A DNA stretch of 64,000 nt from JAAYDI01 sp052034005 (GTDB lineage: Bacteria > Planctomycetota > Planctomycetia > Pirellulales > Pirellulaceae), in assembly GCA_052034005.1 (NCBI GenBank), contig JBPOJB010000012.1:135433-199432 (forward strand), written 5' to 3'. Both the position numbers and the translations under genes were made by a program. A model generated the notes under the pieces. It saw only the letters and a program-made list of their open reading frames with translations. It was not told where the DNA came from and searched no databases. Each line of letters opens with the position of its first letter. Within the stretch, counting starts at the first letter, position 1. This document shows, piece by piece, positions 9,145 to 18,160 of the stretch.

Positions 9145-10373
9145 ACCGTCTGCTCCTCGAACTCCACGAATCGGCTCGCACGATTGTCAGCCACCCGAGG
9201 CCTCGCCACGGCCACCGCCAGACCGGCCAACAGGCAGATCCCCCACGCCACCGCGGCCAGCACGACGGTCCAGAACGCGCCTTCCAGGTGCCACACGGTA
9301 CGGACCCGGTCCAGAACGGCTACGGCCACGAAATTGATCATCCCCAAGGGCAGCATGATCTTCCAGGCCAGGGCCATCAACTGGTCGTACCGAAAGCGCG
9401 GCCAGCTCCACCGCACCAACATGAAGAACACGATCACCGCCAGCACCTTGCCCAACAGCACCAGCACGCGCACGACAGCCCCCAGCCAGCCCACATCGTC
9501 CGTCGCGCCCGTGATCCCGAACGGCAGGTGCCAGCCGCCGAGAAACAGGATCACGATCAGCATCGCCGCCATGATCAAGTGCAGGAATTCGGTCAGCAGA
9601 AACAACAGCAGCCGCATGCCGGAATACTCCGTGTGGTAACCGCCCACCAACTCCTGCTCGCATTCCGGCAAGTCGAACGGCAGCCGGGCCGCCTCCGCGA
9701 ACGACGCCACCACAAAGACCAGGAACCCCAACGGCTGGAACAACACGTGCCAACCGCCCGACGCCTGACGCGCGATGATCTCCTCCAGATCCAGCGTCCC
9801 GGTCGCGGCCACCACGCCCAGCAGCGCCAACCCCAGCGGCAACTCGTAGGCGATCAGCTGCGCACTCGAGCGGAGTCCGCCCAGCAGGCTGTACTTGTTG
9901 TTGCTGGCCCAGCCGCCCAGGATCACCCCGTACACGGCAACGCTCGAGACGGCAAACGCATAGAGCACCCCGACATTCACGCCCGGCGCAATGACCAGCC
10001 GGATCGGTTCCCCCGCACCTCCCGCGCTGGAAACACCGGGCATCAGGCTGCCGAACGGGATCACCGCGAATGCGGCCAACGCGGCCACCAGGATCAGGAT
10101 GGGTGCCAGCGTGAACAGCCGCCGATCCACGTGCGCCGGCGTGAAATCCTCCTTGAACACGATTTTCAAGCCGTCCGCCAGCGGCTGACCCAGCCCGAAC
10201 AGGCGGATCCGTGTGAGGGGAATCCCCACTCGATTCGGACCGATCCGGTCCTGAACCCACGCCGCCATCTTGCGCTCGAGCAACACCAGGTAGGCTGCAC
10301 CCGTGGCCAGCCCGCCGATGACAATCACGGTCTTGATGAGCGCTTCCATGATCGTCGCCTGATTCATCACCAT
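9141..10373 (-). CDS. nuoH: NADH-quinone oxidoreductase subunit H
   Basis: A 410-residue membrane subunit at the junction between the peripheral and membrane arms, forming part of the quinone chamber. Signatures are LERKMAAWVQDRIGPNRVG near the N-terminus, GWASNNKYSLLGGLRSSAQ in the middle and LPECEQELVGGYHTEYSGM, all conserved in NuoH/ND1. About eight membrane helices are visible. It starts 27 bases after the nuoG stop; ATGs at 10373 and 10367 are both possible, and a GAAGGGA lies just upstream of the first. The length is normal to slightly long. Confidence 0.96.
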   Translation of the reverse strand: MVMNQATIMEALIKTVIVIGGLATGAAYLVLLERKMAAWVQDRIGPNRVGIPLTRIRLFGLGQPLADGLKIVFKEDFTPAHVDRRLFTLAPILILVAALAAFAVIPFGSLMPGVSSAGGAGEPIRLVIAPGVNVGVLYAFAVSSVAVYGVILGGWASNNKYSLLGGLRSSAQLIAYELPLGLALLGVVAATGTLDLEEIIARQASGGWHVLFQPLGFLVFVVASFAEAARLPFDLPECEQELVGGYHTEYSGMRLLLFLLTEFLHLIMAAMLIVILFLGGWHLPFGITGATDDVGWLGAVVRVLVLLGKVLAVIVFFMLVRWSWPRFRYDQLMALAWKIMLPLGMINFVAVAVLDRVRTVWHLEGAFWTVVLAAVAWGICLLAGLAVAVARPRVADNRASRFVEFEEQTV

Positions 10374-10400
10374 CGGGTCCCTTCTGCCAGGCGCGCCTGC

Positions 10401-12017
10401 TCACGCGATCCGGTCGATCGATAGCTCCACGCCGCTGGCCGGCACCGGTCCGCGCGCGGGGCGAAAAACGTCGATCTCTTCCGCGACTTCCGCCCGCACC
10501 TGAGCGGCGTTATACAGACCGCCTCGCCCCAACAGCCGCCACAACAACTGCCCTTCACCCAACACGCCGCCCGGAGGCCGCACCGACCACTCGAAGGTCT
10601 GTAACCGGTCCGATCCGTTCACGTACGACCCGGACCGTTCGGCAAACGCGGTCGCGGGCAGTTGCCAGTGAGCCCGCTGGATCAGCGGCGAGGGGAACAG
10701 GTCCTGCACGATCAGCAACGGCGTGTTGCCGAGTTGAGACACGGTCTGCTGGTCGTTCCAGTCGGTCTTGTACCCCCCGGCAATCCAGATGGCGTCATAC
10801 ACAGGCCCGGCCGCCTGCTGGGCCAGCAGTTCGTTCCAGGTGACCCGGCATTGCGTCAGCCCGGCCAGCACATGCTCCACGCCGCGCCGATTCGGGCACT
10901 TCTCCGCCCGGATCGTGAAGCCTCCCGCGAACGACTCGTCCTTGCCCCGCTTCGGGATCGGCCCGAGCAGCAGGGTGGCGGACGGCTGGACGCTCAGCGC
11001 GTACTTGACCAGCAAGTAGGCCTCCTCGACCGTCAGATGCGGAGACAAGACCACCGCCAGACGCGACGCGGCGCGGAGCGCCGCGCCCAAGCCGCTGATC
11101 GCATCCTCCCAACCCACCGGCCTCCAGACACCGTCCTGCCGTACCCGGGGCCCTACCAGCCGACGCTGGTCGAAGACATGCTTCCACCCGTAACGGCCCT
11201 CGTCGCACATCCACCAGCGATTCACCTCCAGGTTCTCGCGCGGCCGCAGCCGATAGATGCGGTCCTGGTTCTCCTCCACGTAGATGGAACAGCCGGTCGC
11301 GCAGCCGGCACACACGTGCGCATGCGATTGCATGAACCAGACACGCTGCTGGTAGAGGAAATCCCGGTCCCCCAAGGCGCCGACCGGACAGAGGTCCACC
11401 ACGTTGCCCGCCAGCGGGTTGTCCAACGGAAAGCCGGGAAACACGGCGATCTCCTGGTGCGTGCCGCGGTGGATGATCATCAGCTCGCTCGACTGCGACA
11501 CCTCGCGACAGAACCGGATGCAGCGCGTACACATGATGCATCGCTCGACGAACAGCGTCACCGTCTCGCCCACCGAGCGCCGGCGGCTGGTAAACGGCTG
11601 GATGTCCGCACGCCGCGCCGGATAGCCATACTGGTACAGATAGTCCTGCAGGCGGCACTCGCCCGATTTGTCACAGATCGGACAATCGATGGGATGACGC
11701 AACAGCAGGCCTTCCTCCACCATCGCCCGCGCGTGCCGCACCTTCGGACTGTCCGTCACGAAGACCGTGCCATCCGTGGCTGGCGTCTGGCAGGCCGGCA
11801 CCAGCTTCCCTTGCATGTGGATCTCGCCGGTCGACGGGTCGCGCCGGCCGGCCTCGACCAGACACATGCGGCAACTGGCCACCACCGACAGGCCGGGATG
11901 CCAGCAGTAATGCGGGATCTCGATCCCCGCGCGCGCCGCCGCCTGGATCCCGTTCAGACGCTCGCCGTCGCGGATCTCAACTTCCCGTCCATCAACAATC
12001 ACAGTACCCATAGTCAT
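10401..12017 (-). CDS. nuoG: NADH-quinone oxidoreductase subunit G, short form
   Basis: A 538-residue iron-sulfur subunit of the NADH-oxidising arm. In order: a 2Fe-2S ferredoxin domain (HYCWHPGLSVVASCRMC and later ACQT), the His-Cys cluster motif HPIDCPICDKSGECRLQDY, the cluster motif CIMCTRCIRFCREV with CPVGAL, then CAGCATGCSIYV at the start of the molybdopterin-oxidoreductase-like domain. That C-terminal domain is much shorter than in E. coli (908 residues in total) and probably structural only. The start overlaps the nuoF stop; ATGs at 12017 and 12011 are equally possible. Electron-transfer cysteines look complete. Confidence 0.94.
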   Translation of the reverse strand: MTMGTVIVDGREVEIRDGERLNGIQAAARAGIEIPHYCWHPGLSVVASCRMCLVEAGRRDPSTGEIHMQGKLVPACQTPATDGTVFVTDSPKVRHARAMVEEGLLLRHPIDCPICDKSGECRLQDYLYQYGYPARRADIQPFTSRRRSVGETVTLFVERCIMCTRCIRFCREVSQSSELMIIHRGTHQEIAVFPGFPLDNPLAGNVVDLCPVGALGDRDFLYQQRVWFMQSHAHVCAGCATGCSIYVEENQDRIYRLRPRENLEVNRWWMCDEGRYGWKHVFDQRRLVGPRVRQDGVWRPVGWEDAISGLGAALRAASRLAVVLSPHLTVEEAYLLVKYALSVQPSATLLLGPIPKRGKDESFAGGFTIRAEKCPNRRGVEHVLAGLTQCRVTWNELLAQQAAGPVYDAIWIAGGYKTDWNDQQTVSQLGNTPLLIVQDLFPSPLIQRAHWQLPATAFAERSGSYVNGSDRLQTFEWSVRPPGGVLGEGQLLWRLLGRGGLYNAAQVRAEVAEEIDVFRPARGPVPASGVELSIDRIA

Positions 12018-13435
12018 CCCGTCTCGATTCCGGGCGCAACGGGCCGCGCGCCGCCGGCGACCCCGGCCACACCCTCACCCAGCCACGCTGGTTTCGCGTC
12101 GATCGCCCACACCGGTTGCGTCTCCCGGTACCCGCTCGGATTGGTCCGCTGGATGTACTGCTCAAACTCGTCCCGGAACTTCCGGATGGCGTTCTTGATC
12201 GGCCAGGCGGCGCCGTCCGCCAGGCCGCAGATGGTCGTGCCGGGGATGATCCCTATCGAGTCGCCGATGTCCAACAGGAGTTCCAGGTCCTTGAGCCGCC
12301 CGCGTCCAGCTCGGATGCGATTGAGCAGCCGCAGCGCCCACCTGGTTCCCTCGCGGCAGGGCGTGCACTGCCCGCAGCTCTCGTGGGCAAAGAACTGGCA
12401 GCTGTTGTGCAGGAAATCCACCATCGACACGGTCTCGTCCATCACGACCACCCCGGCGGTCCCCAAGCCGAGGCAGTCGTACTTCAGAGGGTCGGCGAAG
12501 TCGAGGCGGCAGCCAAACTCGTCCTCGCGCAGCAACCCCATGCTGATGCCGCCCGGGATGGCCGCCTTGGCCCGCCGGCCGCGCCATACTCCGCCCCCGT
12601 ACTGCTCGATCAGCTCGTGGACCGTCAGCCCCAACGGCGCCTCGTAGCAGCCCGGCCGCTGCACATGCCCGCTGAGACAATACAGTTTCGGGCCGAAACT
12701 GCCCGGGTCGCGCGGATTGGCGGGATCGGGGGGCACGCCCAGCGACCGGAACCAGCCGGACCCCCGCTCACAAATGTGCTTGACGCAAGCGACGGTCTCC
12801 ACGTTGTTGACGACCGTCGGGCGGCGGAACGCACCTTCCACGGCCGGAAACGGCGGCTTGACCCGCGGCCAGGCACGCTTGCCCTCCAGGCTCTCGATCA
12901 AGCCCGTCTCCTCGCCACAGATGTAGGCCCCGGCGCCCCGGTGCAGGTAGACATCCAATGAGTAATCGGAGCCGAGGATGTGCGATCCCAAGTAGCCGGC
13001 CGCGTAGCACTCGTCCACCGCCGCCTGGACGCGGCGGTACGCCAGCGGGTACTCGTAGCGGATATAGAAATAGGCCGTCGCTGCGCGCGTGGCATAGCAG
13101 CTGATCAGGAGCCCCTCGAGCACCTGGTGCGGATCCTGCTCCATCAGAATCCGGTTGTTGAACGTACCCGGCTCGCTTTCGTCGGCATTCAGACAGAAGT
13201 AGATCGGGCCGGGGCGGTCCTGGACCAGGAACGACCACTTCAGTCCGGTGGGGAACCCAGCCCCGCCGCGCCCGCGCAGACCGCTGGCTTTGACCACCTC
13301 CTGCACCTCTTGGGGCGACTGCGTGGCCAGTACGGAGCGCCAGGTTCGGTACCCGCCCGCGGCCTCGTAGGCGGCCCGCGTGTGGCTCTCGGGGTGCGCC
13401 ATGTTCGCCAGCAGTACCAGTTCGTTCACCGCCAC
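12014..13435 (-). CDS. nuoF: NADH-quinone oxidoreductase subunit F (NADH/FMN site)
   Basis: A 473-residue flavoprotein that oxidises NADH and passes electrons to cluster N3. The dinucleotide and FMN motifs are GLRGRGGAGFPTGLKW (about residues 51-66) and the HRGAGAYICGEETGLIESLEG glycine-rich segment; the N3 ligands are in CGQCTPCREGT and TTICGLADG. A GTG at 13435 is chosen because a GAGG lies 6 bases upstream; the ATG at 13402 would remove 11 residues. A Pro/Gly-rich tail extends past the usual C-terminus. It lies 13 bases downstream of nuoE. Confidence 0.95.
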   Translation of the reverse strand: MAVNELVLLANMAHPESHTRAAYEAAGGYRTWRSVLATQSPQEVQEVVKASGLRGRGGAGFPTGLKWSFLVQDRPGPIYFCLNADESEPGTFNNRILMEQDPHQVLEGLLISCYATRAATAYFYIRYEYPLAYRRVQAAVDECYAAGYLGSHILGSDYSLDVYLHRGAGAYICGEETGLIESLEGKRAWPRVKPPFPAVEGAFRRPTVVNNVETVACVKHICERGSGWFRSLGVPPDPANPRDPGSFGPKLYCLSGHVQRPGCYEAPLGLTVHELIEQYGGGVWRGRRAKAAIPGGISMGLLREDEFGCRLDFADPLKYDCLGLGTAGVVVMDETVSMVDFLHNSCQFFAHESCGQCTPCREGTRWALRLLNRIRAGRGRLKDLELLLDIGDSIGIIPGTTICGLADGAAWPIKNAIRKFRDEFEQYIQRTNPSGYRETQPVWAIDAKPAWLGEGVAGVAGGARPVAPGIETG

Positions 13436-13448
13436 GATGGGCCTCGTT

Positions 13449-13961
13449 TCACTTCCACGTCTTGAGGATCTCGTCCAGCTTCTCGGGGGTCAGGCAGGTG
13501 TGCAGCGTGTCGCCCTCCAGAGCGCACGGCGCGTGCTCGCAGGCGCCGAGGCATTCGGCCACTTCCACAGTCAACTCGCCGTCCGCCGTCGTCTCTCCCG
13601 GCCGGATGCCGGTCCGTTGGCAGAGATGGTCCAGCAGTTCTCCGGCTCCGCGCAGGTGGCAGCTGATCGAGCGGCAGACCCAGATTCGCCGCCGGCCGTG
13701 CGGCGCGTCCTGCTTGAAGAACCCATAGAAGGTCAGCGTGTCCTGCACTTGCGACGGCGCCAACTCCAGCAATTCGGCCAGCTCGATCACGGCCTGCGGC
13801 GGCACGTGCCGCAGCTGTTGGTGGATCAGGTGCAAGGCCGGCAGCGTCACCGCCTGGCGGGACGGATAGCGCGGGAACAGCGCCCGGATCCGGGCCACCA
13901 TCTCGTCGGTCAACACCCGCTCCGCGGCCAGTGCCGGACTCAGACCGTCCTCAGTGTTCAT
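13449..13961 (-). CDS. nuoE: NADH-quinone oxidoreductase subunit E (2Fe-2S)
   Basis: A 170-residue thioredoxin-like ferredoxin carrying cluster N1a beside the FMN. The four ligands are visible as CRSISC (where the family usually has CxxxxC) and CLGACEHAPC, in a context matching NuoE. The helical N-terminal domain contains LPALHLIHQQLRHVPPQA, another family hallmark. I use the ATG at 13961; an in-frame GTG at 13973 would add four residues. A 57-base gap without a clear signal separates it from nuoD upstream. Confidence 0.93.
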   Translation of the reverse strand: MNTEDGLSPALAAERVLTDEMVARIRALFPRYPSRQAVTLPALHLIHQQLRHVPPQAVIELAELLELAPSQVQDTLTFYGFFKQDAPHGRRRIWVCRSISCHLRGAGELLDHLCQRTGIRPGETTADGELTVEVAECLGACEHAPCALEGDTLHTCLTPEKLDEILKTWK

Positions 13962-14030
13962 GGCGATCCCCACGCTGGCGGCCAGCCATCTGTTGTCGTC
14001 TCGGATCCATGCTATCCCACGCGTTGTCGA

Positions 14031-15218
14031 TCATCGGTCCAGTTCCGCGGCGATGATGTTCAGGCTCCCCAGGACGGCCACGACATCGCTCAGTGTATGC
14101 CCGCGAATCAGATGCGGGAACAACGCGAAGTGGAGGAACGACGGTGGCCGGCAGCGCGCGCGGTACGCCACGTTGCTCCCGTCACCCACCAGGTAGAACC
14201 CCAGCTCGCCGTTCGGCGCCTCCACCGCCCCGTACACTTCCTCGCATGGCGTGGTGAACCCCCGGTTGGTCATCACCAGCTCGAAGTGCGTGATCAACCC
14301 TTCAATCGTCTGGTACACGTCCGTCTTCTTCGGGAGGCACACGTGCTCGTCCAGCGCGACGTTGGCCGGCCCGGCCGGCAGGTTCTCGATCGCCTGGTGA
14401 ACGATCCGCAGGCTCTCCCGGATCTCGTCGATCCGCACCAGGTACCGCGCGTAGCAGTCGCCGTCCCGCGCGCAACACACCTGGAAATCGAAATCGTCGT
14501 ACGCCAGGTAGGGCTCGTCCTTCCGCAGGTCGCGGGTCACGCCCGAGGCCCGAGCCACCGGCCCGCTGGCGCCCCGATTGATCGCCGCGGCCGGGGTGAG
14601 CACGCCGACACCCCGCATGCGGTCGACGAAGATGCGGTTGCGCGTCAGCAGGCGCTCCATGTCGACCAGCGTGGCGGGCAGCCGCCGGATGAACGCCCGG
14701 ATCTTCTCGATCGTCACCGGCGTGATGTCATGCATCACGCCCCCCACGCGCGTGTAGCTGTTCGTGAACCGGGCCCCGCACAGCGACTCGAAGATATCGT
14801 AGATCTTCTCCCGCTCGTAGAACCCGTACAGGAAGAACGTGAACGCCCCCACGTCCAGGCCCATCGCCCCCACGCACAGCAGATGATCGCTGATCCGCGC
14901 CAGCTCGGAGACGATCACGCGCAGGTACTTGCACCGCGGCGTCAACTCGATCCCCAGCAACTTCTCCACCGCCAGATGCCACGCCACATTGTTGGCCATC
15001 GGCGAGATGTAGTTCATCCGGTCCGTCACCGTCACGTACTGGTTGTAATTCAGGTGCTCGCCGATCTTCTCGAACCCGGAATGCAAATACCCGATGTCCG
15101 GCACCGCGTCCACCACGCGTTCGCCGTCCAGGGTCAGCAGCAGGCGCAGCGTCGTGTGCGTCGCAGGATGCTGCGGACCGAAGTTCAGAGTCCAGAGGTA
15201 GTCCTGTTGCGTGGTCAT
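14031..15218 (-). CDS. nuoD: NADH-quinone oxidoreductase subunit D
   Basis: A 395-residue subunit related to the large subunit of NiFe hydrogenases; it forms the quinone-reduction site together with NuoB and NuoH. Clear landmarks are FGPQHPATHTTLRLLLTLDG near the N-terminus (with the conserved His that approaches quinone), YNQYVTVTDRMNYISPM, and the C-terminal LGSLNIIAAELDR. The length is normal. It is encoded separately from nuoC, unlike the fused form in enterobacteria. ATG start at 15218, 19 bases after the nuoC stop. Confidence 0.96.
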   Translation of the reverse strand: MTTQQDYLWTLNFGPQHPATHTTLRLLLTLDGERVVDAVPDIGYLHSGFEKIGEHLNYNQYVTVTDRMNYISPMANNVAWHLAVEKLLGIELTPRCKYLRVIVSELARISDHLLCVGAMGLDVGAFTFFLYGFYEREKIYDIFESLCGARFTNSYTRVGGVMHDITPVTIEKIRAFIRRLPATLVDMERLLTRNRIFVDRMRGVGVLTPAAAINRGASGPVARASGVTRDLRKDEPYLAYDDFDFQVCCARDGDCYARYLVRIDEIRESLRIVHQAIENLPAGPANVALDEHVCLPKKTDVYQTIEGLITHFELVMTNRGFTTPCEEVYGAVEAPNGELGFYLVGDGSNVAYRARCRPPSFLHFALFPHLIRGHTLSDVVAVLGSLNIIAAELDR

Positions 15219-15237
15219 GGGCCGACGATCTGCGATT

Positions 15238-15738
15238 TCAGCCTCCCTCGCGGGTCAGCGCCGTGAAGTTGTGCCGTTCGCCCCACCCCTGCAGCGGATA
15301 GTCCTTGCGCAGCGGATGCGCCGTGAACTCCGGAGGCAGCAGGATCCGCCGCAGGTCCGGGTGGCACGTGAACAAGATGCCGAACATGTCGAAGACTTCC
15401 CGCTCCAGCCAGTTGGCGGCCTCCCACAACGACGTCACCGAGGGGATCGCCAGATCCGGTTCGTCGAGCATCACGCGAACCGTCAGGCGCAGATTGTCGC
15501 GCGTGTTACACAACTGGTAAACCACCGCGAAACGCTCCGTCGCTCCCCGGTAGCGGAGATAATCCACGCACGTGATGTCGACCAGCATGTCGAATCCCCA
15601 CTCGTCCAGCAGGAACTGCAGCGCCTGGTAGATCCCTGCGCGCGGCACGCACACGCGCACATCCCCGCGGAAAACGCTGGACACCGCCCCAGGAAACCGC
15701 TGCTGGAGCGCCTCGATCACTCGCTCTAACACGTCCAC
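15238..15738 (-). CDS. nuoC: NADH-quinone oxidoreductase subunit C
   Basis: A 166-residue peripheral-arm subunit that packs against NuoD. It has the family pattern WLEREVFDMFGILFTCHPDLRR followed by FTAHPLRKDYPLQG, which is the 30 kDa subunit signature. The start is a GTG at 15738 with a good GGAGG site 4-5 bases upstream. A 68-base spacer containing a small palindromic repeat separates it from nuoB, the second-largest gap inside the operon being between nuoE and nuoD. Confidence 0.95.
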   Translation of the reverse strand: MDVLERVIEALQQRFPGAVSSVFRGDVRVCVPRAGIYQALQFLLDEWGFDMLVDITCVDYLRYRGATERFAVVYQLCNTRDNLRLTVRVMLDEPDLAIPSVTSLWEAANWLEREVFDMFGILFTCHPDLRRILLPPEFTAHPLRKDYPLQGWGERHNFTALTREGG

Positions 15739-15791
15739 CTTTCCTCCCCGTAGGATCGGTCTCCAGCCGGCCGGTCAATGGCCGCCCCGCC

Positions 15792-15815
15792 TGGCAGGCT
15801 GGAAGCCTATCCCAC
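15792..15815 (-). repeat. Dispersed palindromic repeat, copy A, overlapping the nuoB stop codon
   Basis: Read on the minus strand, this 24-base stretch matches copy B at 54665-54688 at all but two positions, and its 14-base core matches copy C at 50486-50499. The core is two arms (TAGGCT or CAGGCT, and AGCCTG) around TCC, so it can form a small hairpin. The TAG in this copy is the nuoB stop codon. It lies between nuoB and nuoC. Confidence 0.6.
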
Positions 15816-16370
15816 CGACGGCCGCGGCCGCATCCCGGCGGTCGGCCCCAGGACCGGCAGCTCTTGCAGCGCACGCACCGGCTGACGCCGGCCGAACTCC
15901 TTCCCCGAGACAGTCCCCTCCCGCCTGACCTTGTCCTGCAGGTCGATGATCGCCTGCAAGAGCTGCTCGGGACGCGGAGGACAGCCGGGCACATACATGT
16001 CCACCGGCAAGAACCGGTCAATGCCTTGAACCACCGCATAGGTGTCAAACACGCCACCCGTGCTCGCACACGCACCCATCGAGATGCACCACTTCGGCTC
16101 GCTCATCTGCTGCCAGATCCGCTGCAGCACGGGAAGCATCTTCATCACCACCCGCCCGGCCACGATCATCAAGTCGCTCTGCCGCGGACTGAATCGCATC
16201 GCCTCCGCGCCGAACCGCGCCAGGTCGTGGCGGCTCGCACCCGTCGCCATCAACTCGATGCCACAACAGGCCGTGGCAAACGGCATCGGCCAGAAACTGT
16301 TCACGCGACACCAACTGGCCAAGGCGTCTAACCGGGTCACAAGCACGTTATCGGGTGTCTCTAACGCCAT
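15807..16370 (-). CDS. nuoB: NADH-quinone oxidoreductase subunit B
   Basis: A 187-residue subunit that carries cluster N2, the last electron carrier before quinone. The ligands are in FATACCGIELM, SMGACASTGG and VPGCPPRPEQL, giving the usual four cysteines including the tandem pair. The ATG at 16370 overlaps the end of nuoA by 10 bases; the frame continues upstream within nuoA but is not part of this family. The C-terminal stop is a TAG that lies inside a dispersed repeat (15792-15815), so the last few residues may vary between relatives. Confidence 0.96.
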   Translation of the reverse strand: MALETPDNVLVTRLDALASWCRVNSFWPMPFATACCGIELMATGASRHDLARFGAEAMRFSPRQSDLMIVAGRVVMKMLPVLQRIWQQMSEPKWCISMGACASTGGVFDTYAVVQGIDRFLPVDMYVPGCPPRPEQLLQAIIDLQDKVRREGTVSGKEFGRRQPVRALQELPVLGPTAGMRPRPSVG

Positions 16371-16765
16371 CGAAACACACCCCGCCGCCACGCGTAGACA
16401 TAACCGGCCGCCAAGAGCCCGACGAAGACCAGGACCTCGGCGAACACCAGCACCCCGCTCCAACCGTCGCCGACGGCCAGGCCCGCCGCGGCCGGACCAG
16501 CGTGCGGACCCTTGTTGGCCACCGCCCACGGATACAGGAACAACAGTTCCACGTCAAACACCAAAAACGCGATCGCCACCGCGTGAAACCGGAAATCGAA
16601 CCGCCGCCGCGCATCGTGCACCGGGTCCATGCCGCTCTCGTAGGGCATCCGCTTGACGTCCGTCACACGCCGGGGACCCACCAGCTGCCCCACGACGAAC
16701 ATGCCGACGGCCAGGATCGTCCCACAGAGGATCACGATCATGATGGGCAGCAGATTCGCAGCCAT
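16361..16765 (-). CDS. nuoA: NADH-quinone oxidoreductase subunit A
   Basis: A 134-residue membrane subunit near the quinone site and the first gene of the operon. Three transmembrane segments are visible, with the conserved loop KRMPYESGMDPVHDARRRFD (residues about 38-57), the RFDFRFHAVAIAFLVFDVE region and acidic residues in the second helix. The loop Cys found in many NuoA/ND3 proteins (PYECG) is Ser here. The ATG at 16765 is about 97 bases downstream of a promoter-like sequence at 16862-16890. Confidence 0.95.
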   Translation of the reverse strand: MAANLLPIMIVILCGTILAVGMFVVGQLVGPRRVTDVKRMPYESGMDPVHDARRRFDFRFHAVAIAFLVFDVELLFLYPWAVANKGPHAGPAAAGLAVGDGWSGVLVFAEVLVFVGLLAAGYVYAWRRGVFRWR

Positions 16766-16861
16766 AATGACTTACTCGCCAAACACTTATCGTTGATCCA
16801 TCCGCGCCTCGGGCCGGCCCCGCCACACCGCACTCCACGCCGCCGGGAACGGCGCGATTGC

Positions 16862-16890
16862 ATCCTATCGACGGGATTAGCCAGGGTCAA
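16862..16890 (-). promoter_or_regulatory. Probable sigma70-type promoter of the nuo operon
   Basis: On the minus strand, TTGACC (16890-16885) and TAGGAT (16867-16862) are separated by exactly 17 bases. Both boxes differ from the consensus at one or two positions. The site is in the only gap upstream of nuoA and points toward it. The gap (16766-16960) also separates the divergent peptidase gene; no operator palindrome was recognised. Confidence 0.45.
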
Positions 16891-16960
16891 CCCAACGCCG
16901 TGCGTCGAGTCCGCACCGGCCCGCTTGAACGCCCCGCCCCAGGACATATCATGCCTTCCC

Positions 16961-18160
16961 ATGGCGACTCTCGAACTCATCCCGACCCTGCAGCAGCTGA
17001 TCCGCATCCCCAGCGTGAACCCGATGGGCCGCAGCGTGGCCGGGGCGCCGTACGGCGAACACGCCCTGACCGACTTCCTCGAACAGTCTTTCCGGGCGCT
17101 GGGACTCCCCTGCTGCCGCCAGACGGTGGCCCCGGGACGCGAGAACATCATCGCCCGCCTCGACGCGCCCTACGACGCGGACCGCCGAAGCGTCATCCTG
17201 TTCGAGGCGCACCAGGATACCGTGCCGGCCGACGGCATGACGATCGACCCTTGGGAGCCGCGGATCGAGCAGGGGCGAGTCTTCGGGCGCGGCGCCTGCG
17301 ATGTCAAAGGCGCGATGGCCTGCATGCTGGCCGCGCTGGCACAGCTCTCGGACACCCGCCCGCCCGAGATGCCCACGCTCCTGATGGCCTGTACCGTGAA
17401 CGAGGAACATGGATTCACCGGCGCCCAGCGCCTGGCACAGTCCTGGCAGGACGGCTCGCTCCCCCTGCTCGACCGCGCGCCGGACCAGGTGATCGTGGCG
17501 GAGCCGACCGACCTGCAGGTGGTCGTCACACACAAGGGGCTGGTGCGCTGGCGCTGCCATGCGGCCGGCCGCGCGGCCCACAGCGCCTGCCCGGACCGCG
17601 GCGAGAACGCGATCTACCACATGGCCCGCACAGTGCTCGAACTGGAACGCCTCGCCCACGCACTCCAACGCGCGCCCGGCGATCCGCGACTCGGCCCCCC
17701 CACGCTCAATGTGGGAACCATTCACGGCGGCATCTGCGTCAACGCGGTGCCCGATCAATGCACCATTGAGATCGATCGACGCGTGCTGCCCGACGAGACC
17801 CCCGAAGCCGCACGACAACAGGCGCTCGACTGGCTCGCCCAGCATCTGCCGGACGCCGACCGGGTACGACACGAGCCGCCGTTCCTGATCAGCGCCGGCC
17901 TGAGCGACCGCGAGAACCGCCAACTGGCCACGCGCCTACAGCAGATGATCCAGGCCCGCGGCGGAACGGCCCACCAGGTCGGCGTGCCCTACGGCACCAA
18001 CGCCCCGTTCTACGCCGCCGCCGGCGCGCCGACCGTCGTCTTCGGGCCGGGCTCCATCGCGCAGGCACACACGGCCGATGAATGGATCTCGATCGATCAG
18101 CTGCACGCGGCAACCGATCTGTTCACCGCCGTGGGACGCGGCGCCACACTCGACGGTTAG
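16961..18160 (+). CDS. M20 family metallopeptidase (ArgE/DapE/acetylornithine-deacetylase type)
   Basis: A 399-residue zinc amidohydrolase that would release an acyl group or a peptide bond in the cytoplasm. Metal and catalytic motifs are in order: FEAHQDTVPADG (His and catalytic Asp), RGACDVKGAMA (bridging Asp), CTVNEEHGFTGA (catalytic Glu and metal Glu), VAEPTDL (Asp or Glu ligand region), and GPGSIAQAHTADEWI (last His). The dimerisation segment with the HSACPDRGENAI loop is also present. ATG at 16961 is chosen because the next upstream in-frame codons read through the nuo promoter. No signal peptide. The substrate cannot be decided. Its stop overlaps the stop of the convergent gene at 18157. 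Confidence 0.88.
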   Translation: MATLELIPTLQQLIRIPSVNPMGRSVAGAPYGEHALTDFLEQSFRALGLPCCRQTVAPGRENIIARLDAPYDADRRSVILFEAHQDTVPADGMTIDPWEPRIEQGRVFGRGACDVKGAMACMLAALAQLSDTRPPEMPTLLMACTVNEEHGFTGAQRLAQSWQDGSLPLLDRAPDQVIVAEPTDLQVVVTHKGLVRWRCHAAGRAAHSACPDRGENAIYHMARTVLELERLAHALQRAPGDPRLGPPTLNVGTIHGGICVNAVPDQCTIEIDRRVLPDETPEAARQQALDWLAQHLPDADRVRHEPPFLISAGLSDRENRQLATRLQQMIQARGGTAHQVGVPYGTNAPFYAAAGAPTVVFGPGSIAQAHTADEWISIDQLHAATDLFTAVGRGATLDG

